Of a DNA stretch of 5,906 nucleotides, positions 1 through 5,906 are shown piece after piece. The position numbers were made by a program, and so were the translations under genes. Every line of letters begins with the position of its first letter. Position 1 is the first letter of the stretch. The DNA comes from Nitrosomonas sp. (GTDB lineage Bacteria; Pseudomonadota; Gammaproteobacteria; Burkholderiales; Nitrosomonadaceae): contig DOOY01000339.1 in NCBI GenBank assembly GCA_003514765.1, positions 1 to 5,906 on the forward strand, read 5' to 3'. The notes beneath the pieces are model-generated. The model was given only the letters and a program-made list of their open reading frames with translations. It did not search any database and was not told the origin of the DNA.

Positions 1-132
1 CGACGCCAAATCTCACACCTAACTTGCCATATTTTCCGGTTAGGCCAAAAAAGAGTAATGATTACACGCCTGCTTGACAGTCGTCATGAATGTCCGCTGC
101 CGTATGATCAGTTGTCCAACCAAACAGAATGA
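1..132 (+). CDS. Possible 3' end of an upstream gene (frame ambiguous)
   Basis: Two plus-strand frames are open from the left edge. Frame 1 runs 43 codons and stops with TGA at 130-132. That stop overlaps the ATG at 129 in the classic ATGA arrangement, which would imply translational coupling to the next gene. Frame 3 runs 24 codons to TGA at 75-77. It gives a proline-rich tail (TPNLTPNLPYFPVRPKKS, then NDYTPA) that looks more like a natural C-terminus, and it would leave a 51-base gap before the next gene. Frame 1 also contains an internal ATG at 58, so a 24-residue leader ORF is possible. I recognise neither peptide. At most one of the two frames is likely to be real, and only sequence to the left can decide. 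Confidence 0.35.
   Translation, partial: RRQISHLTCHIFRLGQKRVMITRLLDSRHECPLPYDQLSNQTE
74..108 (+). promoter_or_regulatory. Weak promoter candidate before the exported protein gene
   Basis: A perfect TTGACA (74-79) and a TATGAT (103-108, five of six consensus bases) lie upstream of the ATG at 129. The spacer is 23 bases, well above the usual 16-19, so the two boxes probably do not form one standard promoter. The gene may instead be read from further left. Confidence 0.2.
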
Positions 133-869
133 ATATGTTTTATACGACCCAGTTTGCCCGCCTGCTTTTGCTGATGGCGGTATTGTTGCCAATGCCGAGT
201 TTTGCATCAGGGGCGAACCCATTTCGCAATGCACCTATCGATTTGCCTGAACCGATGATATTCGATCTGGCCTTGCCGCTGGGGTCTGCCCGCAATGATT
301 ACGAGTTCAACACATTGGTTCAATATGATTTTGAAGGCAATGCTGTCAAGATGAACCCGGAGTTTGAATATGCTTTTGCGCATGGTTATAGCATTGAGCT
401 TGAATTGCCGATGGAAAATACCGCAGTCGAAGCTTACAAATTTGCCTTACAAGGCACTTTTGACTTTCTGCATTCCAGAAAATTTATCCATGGCTGGCAA
501 TATTACGGTGAATATATCAAGCATAGCAAAGAATTTGAAAACAACCTGTTTTATGTGTTTGGTTATGAATTTAATGAAAAGTGGAGCACGTTGAATATGC
601 TGGGCCTGCGCCTGACCGATTTGAGCGCACATGGACACACCGAAAAACTTGTCAACAGCAATCTGTTTTATTCTTTCTCCAGCAATTTAATTGCCGGTGT
701 AGAGATCAACTGGGAATCCCGGCCTAATCGTCCGGATACCACACTGGTCATGCCGCAGATGCATGTCAAGTTGACCAAGCAGGCTAAAATACAATTCGGC
801 TTTGGCATGAAACGAATGGGCGACGAACATTTTCCACATGCAGCGATGCGGGTTATTTACAGACATTAA
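129..869 (+). CDS. Exported hypothetical protein, probable outer-membrane beta-barrel
   Basis: This is a 246-residue protein that I cannot assign to a named family. The N-terminus is a good Sec signal peptide: a short n-region ending at Arg11, a hydrophobic core at residues 12-20 (LLLLMAVLL), and a likely cleavage after Ala26 (SFA|SG). The mature part is rich in short alternating, aromatic-ended segments typical of beta strands, for example around residues 57-67, 87-94, 102-114, 120-131, 139-148, 152-163, 176-183, 186-196, 204-215 and 219-228. Turns such as NEKW lie between them. There are no cysteines and no long helices, which suggests a small outer-membrane barrel. The last residue is His (RVIYRH) rather than the usual C-terminal Phe. 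ATG 129 is the first start after an in-frame stop at 105-107. No convincing Shine-Dalgarno precedes it, so coupling to an upstream frame ending at 132 is possible. The gene converges on metW with nine bases between the stops. It is real by length and signal peptide; its function is unknown. Confidence 0.8.
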   Translation: MNMFYTTQFARLLLLMAVLLPMPSFASGANPFRNAPIDLPEPMIFDLALPLGSARNDYEFNTLVQYDFEGNAVKMNPEFEYAFAHGYSIELELPMENTAVEAYKFALQGTFDFLHSRKFIHGWQYYGEYIKHSKEFENNLFYVFGYEFNEKWSTLNMLGLRLTDLSAHGHTEKLVNSNLFYSFSSNLIAGVEINWESRPNRPDTTLVMPQMHVKLTKQAKIQFGFGMKRMGDEHFPHAAMRVIYRH

Positions 870-878
870 TCTCAGGAT

Positions 879-1487
879 CTATTTTCGCTCAAACCGATAA
901 AATGCCAGTTTTCCCATTAAATTAGGCAGCAATTCGATTTGGCGGTCTTTGTTCATGACGCGGCGCTCCAGGATTTTTGCGTTGCATTGATGGCACAACG
1001 CTTCAAAATCGCCGAGGGTGCACAGATGAATGTTGGGAGTGTCGTACCAATGGTAAGGCAGCGATTCAGAAACCGGCATATGGCCGCGGATGACCTGTAC
1101 CCGGTTTTTCCAGTAGCCGAAATTAGGAAATGATACAATGCCTTCCCGGCCCACGCGCAACATTTCCCGGATAATCTCAGCGGTATGTTTCATGGCCTGC
1201 AAGGTTTGCGACAGAATGACATAATCAAACGAATCTGACGCAAAACTGGATAGCCCGGATTCCAGATCATTCTGGATGACGTTGATACCGTTTCTTAAGC
1301 AGCCCAGGACGTTATCATCGTCGATTTCAACGCCATAGCCGAACACATGGCGTTCCTGTTGCAGATACTTAAGCAGTGCGCCGTCGCCACAGCCCAGATC
1401 CAGTATTTTAGCGCCGGGCTTGATCCATTTGGCAATCGCTGCGAAATCAGGCCGCGGAGCAGGTGTTATAGGTGTAATGGTATCCAT
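879..1487 (-). CDS. metW: Methionine biosynthesis protein MetW
   Basis: MetW is a class I SAM-methyltransferase-fold protein of 202 residues, the usual length for the family. It is encoded beside metX in many Proteobacteria and is needed with it for homoserine acylation in some species; its exact biochemical role is less settled than that of MetX. Visible features are the glycine-rich motif I ILDLGCGDGALL (residues 28-39), an acidic strand end VEID (53-56), and family-typical segments SFPNFGYWKNR (119-129) and YDTPNIHLCT (148-157). It is the second gene of the metX-metW operon: its ATG lies 12 bases after the metX stop. The nearest Shine-Dalgarno-like string, GAGGT at 1504-1508, lies inside the last metX codons, 16 bases from the start. 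Translation may therefore depend on ribosomes finishing metX. No terminator hairpin is visible in the nine bases before the convergent gene. Confidence 0.95.
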   Translation of the reverse strand: MDTITPITPAPRPDFAAIAKWIKPGAKILDLGCGDGALLKYLQQERHVFGYGVEIDDDNVLGCLRNGINVIQNDLESGLSSFASDSFDYVILSQTLQAMKHTAEIIREMLRVGREGIVSFPNFGYWKNRVQVIRGHMPVSESLPYHWYDTPNIHLCTLGDFEALCHQCNAKILERRVMNKDRQIELLPNLMGKLAFYRFERK

Positions 1488-1499
1488 GGTGACAATCTG

Positions 1500-2627
1500 T
1501 TAAACCTCAATATTATTCATATACGCTTGCACCAGTTGATGATAATAGGCGTCATTCATCAAAAATGAATCATGGCCATGCGCGGATGTGATTTCGCCAT
1601 AACTGACATTGATATTATTTTTCAGCAGTGCTTTGACAATATCCCGCGAGCGTTCCGGCGAGAAGCGCCAGTCAGTGGTAAATGACAGCACCAGAAAACT
1701 GGCTTTGACTGCTTTAAATGCTGCGTTCAAGTCGCCATCATAGGCATTGGCCGGATCAAAATAATCCAGTGCCTTGGTCATCAGCAAGTAGCTGTTGGCA
1801 TCGAACAGGTCGGTAAATTTATCTCCCTGGTAACGCAGGTACGATTCAATTTCGAATTCAACATCGTAACCAAACGAAAACTTGCCGTCTCTCAAATCGC
1901 GCCCGAATTTTGTCGCCATCGAGTGATCCGAAAGATAGGTGATATGCCCGAGCATGCGGGCCAGCCGCAAGCCGCGCCGGGGCAGCGTGTTATACGAGTA
2001 GTAGTCGCCACCGTAAAAATCCTGGTCGGTCAGAATGGCCTGGCGGGCCACATCGTTAAAAGCGATATTCTGCGCGGTCAATTTTGCGGCCGCTGCGATA
2101 ACCAGTGCATGGCGCACTTTACCGGGATAATCAAGCGTCCATTGCAAGGCCTGCATGCCGCCCAGACTGCCGCCGATAACGGCCGCGAACTGTTGAATAC
2201 CAAGATGCTCGGCAAGTTGCGCCTGTGTTTCGACCCAGTCTTCAACGGTGATGATAGGAAAATTCGCGCCGTAATGCTTGCCTGTTCTGGCGTCGATACT
2301 TGCCGGTCCGGTAGAGCCATGACAACCGCCCAGATTATTGACGCCAATGACAAAAAACTTATTAGTATCAATGGGTTTTCCTGGTCCGACCATGTTGTCC
2401 CACCATCCGGTGCTTTTCGGTTTGTCTGCATAAACGCCGGCGACATGATGGTTTCCGGAGAGTGCATGGCAGATCAGAAGCGCGTTTGAACGATCGGCAT
2501 TGAGCGTGCCATAGGTCTCGTAAACCAGATTGTAGCTGGTTAATATCGAGCCGCTTTTCAGTTTGAGTGTTTTGTCGATATGTACATATTGCGGTATTAC
2601 GATACCTACTGAATTTGAATCTTGCAT
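1500..2627 (-). CDS. metX: Homoserine O-acyltransferase (MetX family, probably succinyltransferase)
   Basis: This cytoplasmic alpha/beta-hydrolase-fold enzyme transfers an acyl group from acyl-CoA to homoserine, the committed step of methionine synthesis. It has 375 residues, full length for the family. The nucleophile elbow GGSLGG places the catalytic serine at Ser154. The rest of the triad is Asp319 ([11 protein letters not shown]) and His352 (SAHGHDSF), with Asp353 next to it. Oxyanion and substrate-pocket segments CHALSGNHH (53-61) and [12 protein letters not shown] (97-108) are intact. The Arg following DW (Arg321) resembles the form I associate with succinyl-CoA-using MetX proteins of beta- and gammaproteobacteria, so the donor is more likely succinyl-CoA than acetyl-CoA; this is an inference. 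The gene is first in an operon with metW. The start is ATG 2627, with only a weak AAGA-type ribosome site three bases upstream and a better GGAG (2643-2646) that lies too far away. A consensus -10 box lies about 55 bases upstream of the start. Confidence 0.95.
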   Translation of the reverse strand: MQDSNSVGIVIPQYVHIDKTLKLKSGSILTSYNLVYETYGTLNADRSNALLICHALSGNHHVAGVYADKPKSTGWWDNMVGPGKPIDTNKFFVIGVNNLGGCHGSTGPASIDARTGKHYGANFPIITVEDWVETQAQLAEHLGIQQFAAVIGGSLGGMQALQWTLDYPGKVRHALVIAAAAKLTAQNIAFNDVARQAILTDQDFYGGDYYSYNTLPRRGLRLARMLGHITYLSDHSMATKFGRDLRDGKFSFGYDVEFEIESYLRYQGDKFTDLFDANSYLLMTKALDYFDPANAYDGDLNAAFKAVKASFLVLSFTTDWRFSPERSRDIVKALLKNNINVSYGEITSAHGHDSFLMNDAYYHQLVQAYMNNIEV

Positions 2628-2682
2628 CTAGTCTTAAAAATACTCCAAAAACGCCAAAGAAAATGGTTGATAAAAAACGCTC

Positions 2683-2711
2683 ATTATATCGACAAAATAG
2701 GCAACAACTAA
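2683..2711 (-). promoter_or_regulatory. Predicted metX-metW promoter
   Basis: On the minus strand, 2688-2683 reads TATAAT, a perfect sigma-70 -10 box. With a 17-base spacer the -35 position (2711-2706) reads TTAGTT, which matches poorly. Transcription would begin near 2676, giving a leader of about 48 bases. I see no SAM-riboswitch-like fold in so short an AT-rich leader. The -35 region begins only 16 bases from the foot of the long hairpin, so an activator site or the hairpin itself could influence it. Confidence 0.5.
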
Positions 2712-2726
2712 ACGGTATGTATTTTC

Positions 2727-2805
2727 CTGGTACTCCAGCAACTTAGAAATGACGGGTACAGCGTTTACAGGCTGTTCCGTTATTTCTAAGTTGCTGGAGT
2801 ACTAG
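2727..2805. repeat. Long near-perfect hairpin between ptsI and metX
   Basis: Arms 2730-2750 and 2782-2802 are exact 21-base inverted repeats. Pairing continues outward to 2727/2805 and inward through 2752-2755/2777-2780 and 2758-2762/2771-2775, leaving an eight-base loop at 2763-2770. In total there are 32 Watson-Crick pairs, three G-T positions (2729/2803, 2751/2781, 2756/2776) and one bulged base (2757). The base of the stem contains the ptsI stop codon (2802-2804). No T-run follows on either strand, so it is not a standard intrinsic terminator. It could be a REP- or MITE-like dispersed repeat, an mRNA 3'-end stabiliser, or a Rho-linked end. I see no clear target-site duplication at its flanks. 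Confidence 0.85.
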
Positions 2806-4529
2806 CCATTTAGCTTGGCCAACAGATGACGTATTTTTTCCTGATTATCGGCTCTGATAATTTTGTGTGCTAACGGAATAATATCAGGTAAATTACTTTT
2901 GAGGATTTGATCCTTGACTGCCAATATTTGCGCTGGGTACATGGAGAACTGTTGCAAGCCTATTCCCAGTAATAAACGGGTAAATTGAGTGTCGCCAGCC
3001 ATCTCGCCGCAGATCGAAACAGGTTTCTTCGCACGGTTGGATATTTGAATGACGCGCGATACCAGCCATAATATCGCCGGATGAAAAGGATCATAGAGAT
3101 GCGCGACGGCATCATCCACCCGATCCACTGCCAGTGTATATTGGATCAGATCATTCGTGCCTATTGATAAAAAATCCAGCTTTTGCAGAAAAACTTCTAT
3201 ACTGAGCGCGGCAGCCGGAATTTCGATCATGCCACCTACCTGGATTCGTTCATCAAAATCGAGTTGATCTTTCTGCAGGGTATGTTTGGCATATTCGATC
3301 AGGTGCAGCGTTTGGTCAACTTCTGCAACATTGGACAGCATGGGTATTAAAATTTTAATCTGCCCATATTTCGATGCGCGCAAAATTGCGCGTAACTGGA
3401 TGTGAAACATTTGTGGTTCGGATAAACTCAGACGGATAGCACGCAGCCCCAGCGCCGGATTTGCCGCAGTCTGTGTCATATGTTTTAATTTTTTGTCCCC
3501 GCCAAGGTCAAAAGTGCGAATGGTCACGGGTTTGCCGCGCATTCTGGTTGCAACCGCACGGTAAGCTTCAAACTGCTCGTCTTCATCAGGCAGGTCGTCA
3601 CGATTCAAAAACAGAAATTCGCTACGAAACAAACCGATGCCAGTTGCACCATGTTCTTTGACTTGCTCCAAATCGCCCGGTAGCTCAATATTGGCGAATA
3701 AATCGATGGGCGTGCCATCAAGAGTTACCGCGCTGATACTTTTAAGCCGCTTGAGCTTTTGTTTTTCCAGTTCGAGCTGGCTTTGCCGCAAACGGTATTC
3801 GTCTAAAACATAGTTATCCGGATTAACAATAATGACGCCCTGGCCGCCATCGACAATCAAACTATCACCTTCGAGAATCAGTTGATGCGCATGATGCAGT
3901 GCAACTACAGAAGGAATGTTCAGGCTGCGCGCCACAATTGCGGTGTGTGACGTCAGGCTGCCCATATCCGTTAAAAACGCGACAAACTGATGCGGCTTGT
4001 ATTGCATGATATCCGCAGGGCTTAGGTCGTATGCAACCAGAATATGGTCGCCTAAATGTTTGGGAGCTGGCGGTTGATATCCGGGATGACCGAGCAATGC
4101 TTTGAGAACGCGGTCTACGACTTGTTCGACGTCTGTTTTGCGCTCGCGTAAATAGGCGTCATCAATTGCCTCAAATTCCGCCAGCAATGCCTCCTTCTGC
4201 TGGGCAAGCGCCCATTCTGCGTTACAGTGCGTTTGTGCAATGATGTTGCGTGTCGCATCTGTGAGTGTTGGATCATCCAGGATCATATGATGCAATTCAA
4301 GAAACGCGCTGAACTCAGCCAATGCCGGCCCGTTTGTTAATGAAGATTGTAATGCTTCAAATTCCATACCTACGGTTGAAAAAGCCTGGTCCAGCCGTTT
4401 GATTTCCTTGTCTACCTGACTTTTAGGGATCAGATAATGCATGACTTCCAAAGCGGCAGGTGCAGTCAAATGCGCATGCCCGATTGCGATGCCTGCGGAG
4501 ACGCCGATGCCGTGTAGAATAAAGCTCAT
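2802..4529 (-). CDS. ptsI: PTS enzyme I (phosphoenolpyruvate-protein phosphotransferase)
   Basis: Enzyme I autophosphorylates with PEP and passes the phosphate to HPr, starting the cytoplasmic phosphotransferase chain. At 575 residues it is full length. The N-terminal HPr-binding and phosphohistidine domains carry GSLTSHTAIVARS with the active histidine at His195. A helical linker around residues 243-265 leads to the C-terminal PEP-binding barrel. There GIGLFRSEFLF holds Arg302, RTFDLGGDK holds Arg338, GGMIEIPAA holds the metal ligand Glu436, SIGTNDLIQYTLAVDR holds Asp460, and SICGEMAGD holds the catalytic Cys507. All key residues are present. The ATG overlaps the ptsH stop by four bases (ATGA), and GGAG at 4537-4540 sits seven bases upstream, an ideal ribosome site that supports this start. 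It is the last gene of the EIIA-ptsH-ptsI operon, and its TAG stop lies in the base of a long hairpin. Confidence 0.97.
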   Translation of the reverse strand: MSFILHGIGVSAGIAIGHAHLTAPAALEVMHYLIPKSQVDKEIKRLDQAFSTVGMEFEALQSSLTNGPALAEFSAFLELHHMILDDPTLTDATRNIIAQTHCNAEWALAQQKEALLAEFEAIDDAYLRERKTDVEQVVDRVLKALLGHPGYQPPAPKHLGDHILVAYDLSPADIMQYKPHQFVAFLTDMGSLTSHTAIVARSLNIPSVVALHHAHQLILEGDSLIVDGGQGVIIVNPDNYVLDEYRLRQSQLELEKQKLKRLKSISAVTLDGTPIDLFANIELPGDLEQVKEHGATGIGLFRSEFLFLNRDDLPDEDEQFEAYRAVATRMRGKPVTIRTFDLGGDKKLKHMTQTAANPALGLRAIRLSLSEPQMFHIQLRAILRASKYGQIKILIPMLSNVAEVDQTLHLIEYAKHTLQKDQLDFDERIQVGGMIEIPAAALSIEVFLQKLDFLSIGTNDLIQYTLAVDRVDDAVAHLYDPFHPAILWLVSRVIQISNRAKKPVSICGEMAGDTQFTRLLLGIGLQQFSMYPAQILAVKDQILKSNLPDIIPLAHKIIRADNQEKIRHLLAKLNG

Positions 4530-4795
4530 TCACCTTCTCCGAAATAGTCTTCAATTAACATGACCAGTGCATTGATTGCTTCGGTTTCTTGCTCGCCTGT
4601 AGTTTCAATTTGTATCCTGGTACCTTTACTTGCAGCCAAAGTCATCACGCCCATGATGCTTTTAGCATTCACACGCCGATTATTACCGGTTATCCAGACT
4701 TCGCATTTATATTGACTGGCCAGTTTTGTCAGTTTTGCCGAAGCACGTGCATGCAGTCCCAGTTTATTGATGATTTCGACTTCTTTAGCTTGCAT
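4526..4795 (-). CDS. ptsH: Phosphocarrier protein HPr
   Basis: HPr is the small cytoplasmic carrier that receives phosphate from enzyme I on a histidine and hands it to EIIA proteins. The 89-residue product matches the family length. The phosphorylated histidine is His15 in KLGLHARASAKL, with Arg17 beside it. Ser46 lies in NAKSIMGVM, the regulatory site phosphorylated by HPr kinase/phosphorylase (HprK) in many Gram-positive bacteria and in Proteobacteria that carry hprK. Its conservation suggests that this genome encodes HprK elsewhere; none is in view. The gene overlaps the end of the EIIA gene by 11 bases and the start of ptsI by four, so all three are probably translated together. AGGGG at 4802-4806, six bases from the ATG and inside the EIIA gene, is the likely ribosome site. 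Confidence 0.97.
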   Translation of the reverse strand: MQAKEVEIINKLGLHARASAKLTKLASQYKCEVWITGNNRRVNAKSIMGVMTLAASKGTRIQIETTGEQETEAINALVMLIEDYFGEGE

Positions 4796-5189
4796 GCCGA
4801 GCCCCTGCAGGAATTTCGATCACACCGTTTTTCCCGCCGCTCAAGGCTTTTTCCACCACCGCAGACAAAGTTTCATTGCGGTAGGTTAATGTTCTTATCA
4901 ACATGGGCAGATTGACGCCGGCTACACAGGCAATCCGGCCAGACTGAATCAGTCTGCTGGCGATATTGCAAGGTGTTGCGCCAAGAATATCACAAAGAAT
5001 CAGAACGCCATCGCCCGTATTTAGTTGCTGTGCCAACGCGCGCATTTCGTCAAGAATGCTGTTCGGGTCATTTTCAATGAATACACCCAGATGGATCAAA
5101 TATTCAGGTGTTTCTCCCATAACATGACTGGCGCACCGAATCAAATGATCTCCGAGGTTCTCATGGGTCACAACAAGTATCCCGATCAT
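4785..5189 (-). CDS. PTS EIIA component, mannose/fructose family
   Basis: This 134-residue cytoplasmic protein is a single EIIA domain of the mannose (ManX-type) family, which accepts phosphate from HPr. The fold begins with the strand MIGILVVTHE, giving the phosphorylated histidine as His9. The family motif DILGATPCN (residues 67-75) forms the active-site loop. GVNLPMLIR (91-99) matches the conserved NLPM segment. No EIIB, EIIC or EIID gene is in the window, and in betaproteobacteria this protein usually travels with ptsH and ptsI as a stand-alone regulator rather than a sugar importer. It is the first gene of the operon. ATG 5189 has AGGA at 5200-5203 upstream, a somewhat long ten-base spacing. 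The end overlaps ptsH by 11 bases. The family call is firm; the regulatory target is unknown. Confidence 0.93.
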   Translation of the reverse strand: MIGILVVTHENLGDHLIRCASHVMGETPEYLIHLGVFIENDPNSILDEMRALAQQLNTGDGVLILCDILGATPCNIASRLIQSGRIACVAGVNLPMLIRTLTYRNETLSAVVEKALSGGKNGVIEIPAGARHAS

Positions 5190-5228
5190 AAATATTTTTT
5201 CCTGCTTTTATTGTAAAGAGATTGCTGG

Positions 5229-5259
5229 ATTTTATCATTGCTCGTAGTAAGCGCTCCAA
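5229..5259 (-). promoter_or_regulatory. Predicted promoter of the EIIA-ptsH-ptsI operon
   Basis: On the minus strand, TAAAAT (5234-5229) preceded by TGA forms an extended -10 box. TTGGAG (5259-5254) is a partial -35 with a 19-base spacer, or 17 if GATAAA is taken as the -10. Transcription would begin about 30 bases before the EIIA start. The -35 box lies inside a sequence resembling the arm of the hairpin at 2727-2805, and TTGCTGGA (5222-5229) just past the -10 is a 7-of-8 inverted match to 5255-5262, a possible operator-like dyad. Confidence 0.4.
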
Positions 5260-5468
5260 CAACTTCAAATTTTCACTCCCTGTTTTTACTGATAACAGCC
5301 ACGCTTTACATGCGAATCCGCCATATGAAATTGCGCATTAGGATTATATGGTTACATGGAAGCATGAATGCGCCGATGATTATGGGCAGTTGTTGTGATT
5401 CTTGATGCTGGTACAGATAAGTTATTGTTGAAAATATTCGGATTATTGTTTAATTCTACTTTGTCAGA
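5260..5468. other. Intergenic stretch between the pts operon and the transposase gene
   Basis: I see no convincing gene here. The longest readable plus-strand frame that I followed (5325-5405, 26 residues) has no homology that I recognise. The stretch is AT-rich and holds a direct repeat TTATTGTT at 5422-5429 and 5443-5450, 21 bases apart. One end of the insertion sequence must lie between the transposase stop (5469) and the pts promoter. Its terminal inverted repeat cannot be identified because the partner end is outside the window. Confidence 0.5.
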
Positions 5469-5906
5469 TTATTCCAGAGCCACTTTCCGTCGGGCGGAAG
5501 ACTGTTTAGCATTGAGTCTCCTCTGATGCCGCTTATGAATAATTTCAGCCAGTTCCTCGGCTGTAAGCTGCCTTCGAGGCAGCATGTGCGCTAATGCTGT
5601 CACCAGATCATTGATGGATAGCATCGGCCATCGGCGGCGTCCCAGTGTCTTTTGCCTGACCAGAAAGAGTGTTGCCAGCATGACCAGCGCCATGTGATGA
5701 TGCCATGCGTCCCATCGGCGCACTTGATATTCGGCCATGCCGCATTCACTTTTTGCTTCATGAAAGTTGTGTTCGATGAAGAATCGCTGCGCTTGTACTT
5801 GCGCCAGTTTCTGCAACGGTGTTTCAAATGGCGCGTTGGATAACCAGTAATGCGATATTTCGCTTGCGCCGACTTCCCGTCTGACCAGAGAAGTGGATCC
5901 GTATAG
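5469..5906 (-). CDS. Transposase, IS701/IS4-like DDE family (C-terminal part)
   Basis: The frame is open from the right edge of the window to TAA at 5469-5471, giving the last 145 residues of a transposase whose start lies outside. The segment RFFIEHNFHEAK contains the R-(3)-E-(6)-K spacing of the IS4-type YREK signature. The catalytic Glu of the DDE triad is at 5772-5774 and the Lys at 5751-5753; the Tyr position is occupied by Gln. It is followed by GMAEYQVRRWDAWHHHMAL and a hydrophobic segment (VMLATLFLV), as in IS701-family enzymes, and ends in a basic tail (HKRHQRRLNAKQSSARRK). No frameshift or stop interrupts the visible part, so the element could be intact. It points toward the pts operon, and its end lies upstream of that operon's promoter. 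Confidence 0.8.
   Translation of the reverse strand, partial: LYGSTSLVRREVGASEISHYWLSNAPFETPLQKLAQVQAQRFFIEHNFHEAKSECGMAEYQVRRWDAWHHHMALVMLATLFLVRQKTLGRRRWPMLSINDLVTALAHMLPRRQLTAEELAEIIHKRHQRRLNAKQSSARRKVALE

Noticed and set aside
18..44. Small inverted repeat CCTAAC / GTTAGG with a 15-base loop
   Set aside because: The stem is only six pairs with no T-run after it, and it lies in possible coding sequence; probably chance.
58..70. Resemblance of ATGATTACACGCC to the start of lacZ-alpha in cloning vectors
   Set aside because: The match is short and imperfect, the flanks are not vector sequence, and the following frame differs; not contamination.
1923..2489. 188-codon plus-strand open frame opposite metX
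   Set aside because: It is a shadow of a clearly conserved MetX gene in the opposite strand; the translation has no signal, domain or composition of a real protein.
2641..2647. Third copy of TACTCCA near the hairpin (also 2731-2737)
   Set aside because: Seven bases in an AT-rich gap, with no further similarity on either side; too short to call a repeat.
2628..2682. Possible SAM riboswitch in the metX leader
   Set aside because: The predicted leader is about 48 bases, AT-rich, and shows no pseudoknot-like pairing or conserved core that I recognise.
5325..5405. 26-codon plus-strand open frame in the gap before the transposase
   Set aside because: It is short, lacks a ribosome site, and its translation has no recognisable similarity.

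Overview
The window reads as an ordinary chromosomal stretch of a betaproteobacterium. A Nitrosomonas-like ammonia oxidiser or a relative is my best guess. This is inferred from the metX-metW pair, the compact 'regulatory' phosphotransferase operon (EIIA-Man, HPr, EI, with no permease in view), the moderate GC content and the IS701-like transposase. No gene here fixes the genus.

Layout, left to right. (1) Positions 1-132 carry the tail of an unidentified upstream gene; two frames are possible. (2) Positions 129-869 (+) encode an exported protein, probably an outer-membrane beta-barrel, of unknown function. (3) Convergent to it, nine bases away, is the metX-metW operon on the minus strand (2627 to 879): homoserine O-acyltransferase and its methyltransferase-like partner MetW. 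It has its own promoter with a perfect TATAAT at 2683-2688. (4) Positions 2628-2801 are intergenic and contain a striking, almost perfect 79-nt hairpin (2727-2805) that swallows the ptsI stop codon. (5) The minus-strand operon EIIA-ptsH-ptsI (5189 to 2802) has overlapping genes. (6) Positions 5190-5468 hold no recognisable gene but do hold a probable promoter and sequence resembling one arm of the hairpin. (7) Positions 5469-5906 (-) are the C-terminal part of an IS701/IS4-like transposase that runs off the right edge.

How the genes work together. EI takes phosphate from PEP and passes it to His15 of HPr and then to His9 of EIIA. With no EIIB or EIIC nearby, this chain probably serves regulation rather than sugar uptake. 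HPr keeps Ser46, the site used by HPr kinase. MetX activates homoserine for methionine synthesis, and MetW accompanies it as in many Proteobacteria.

The genes themselves are conventional. The items most worth a second look are the long hairpin between ptsI and metX, its degenerate echo at the other end of the pts operon, and the uncertain reading frame upstream of the exported protein. I see no CRISPR array, tRNA, rRNA or defence system.
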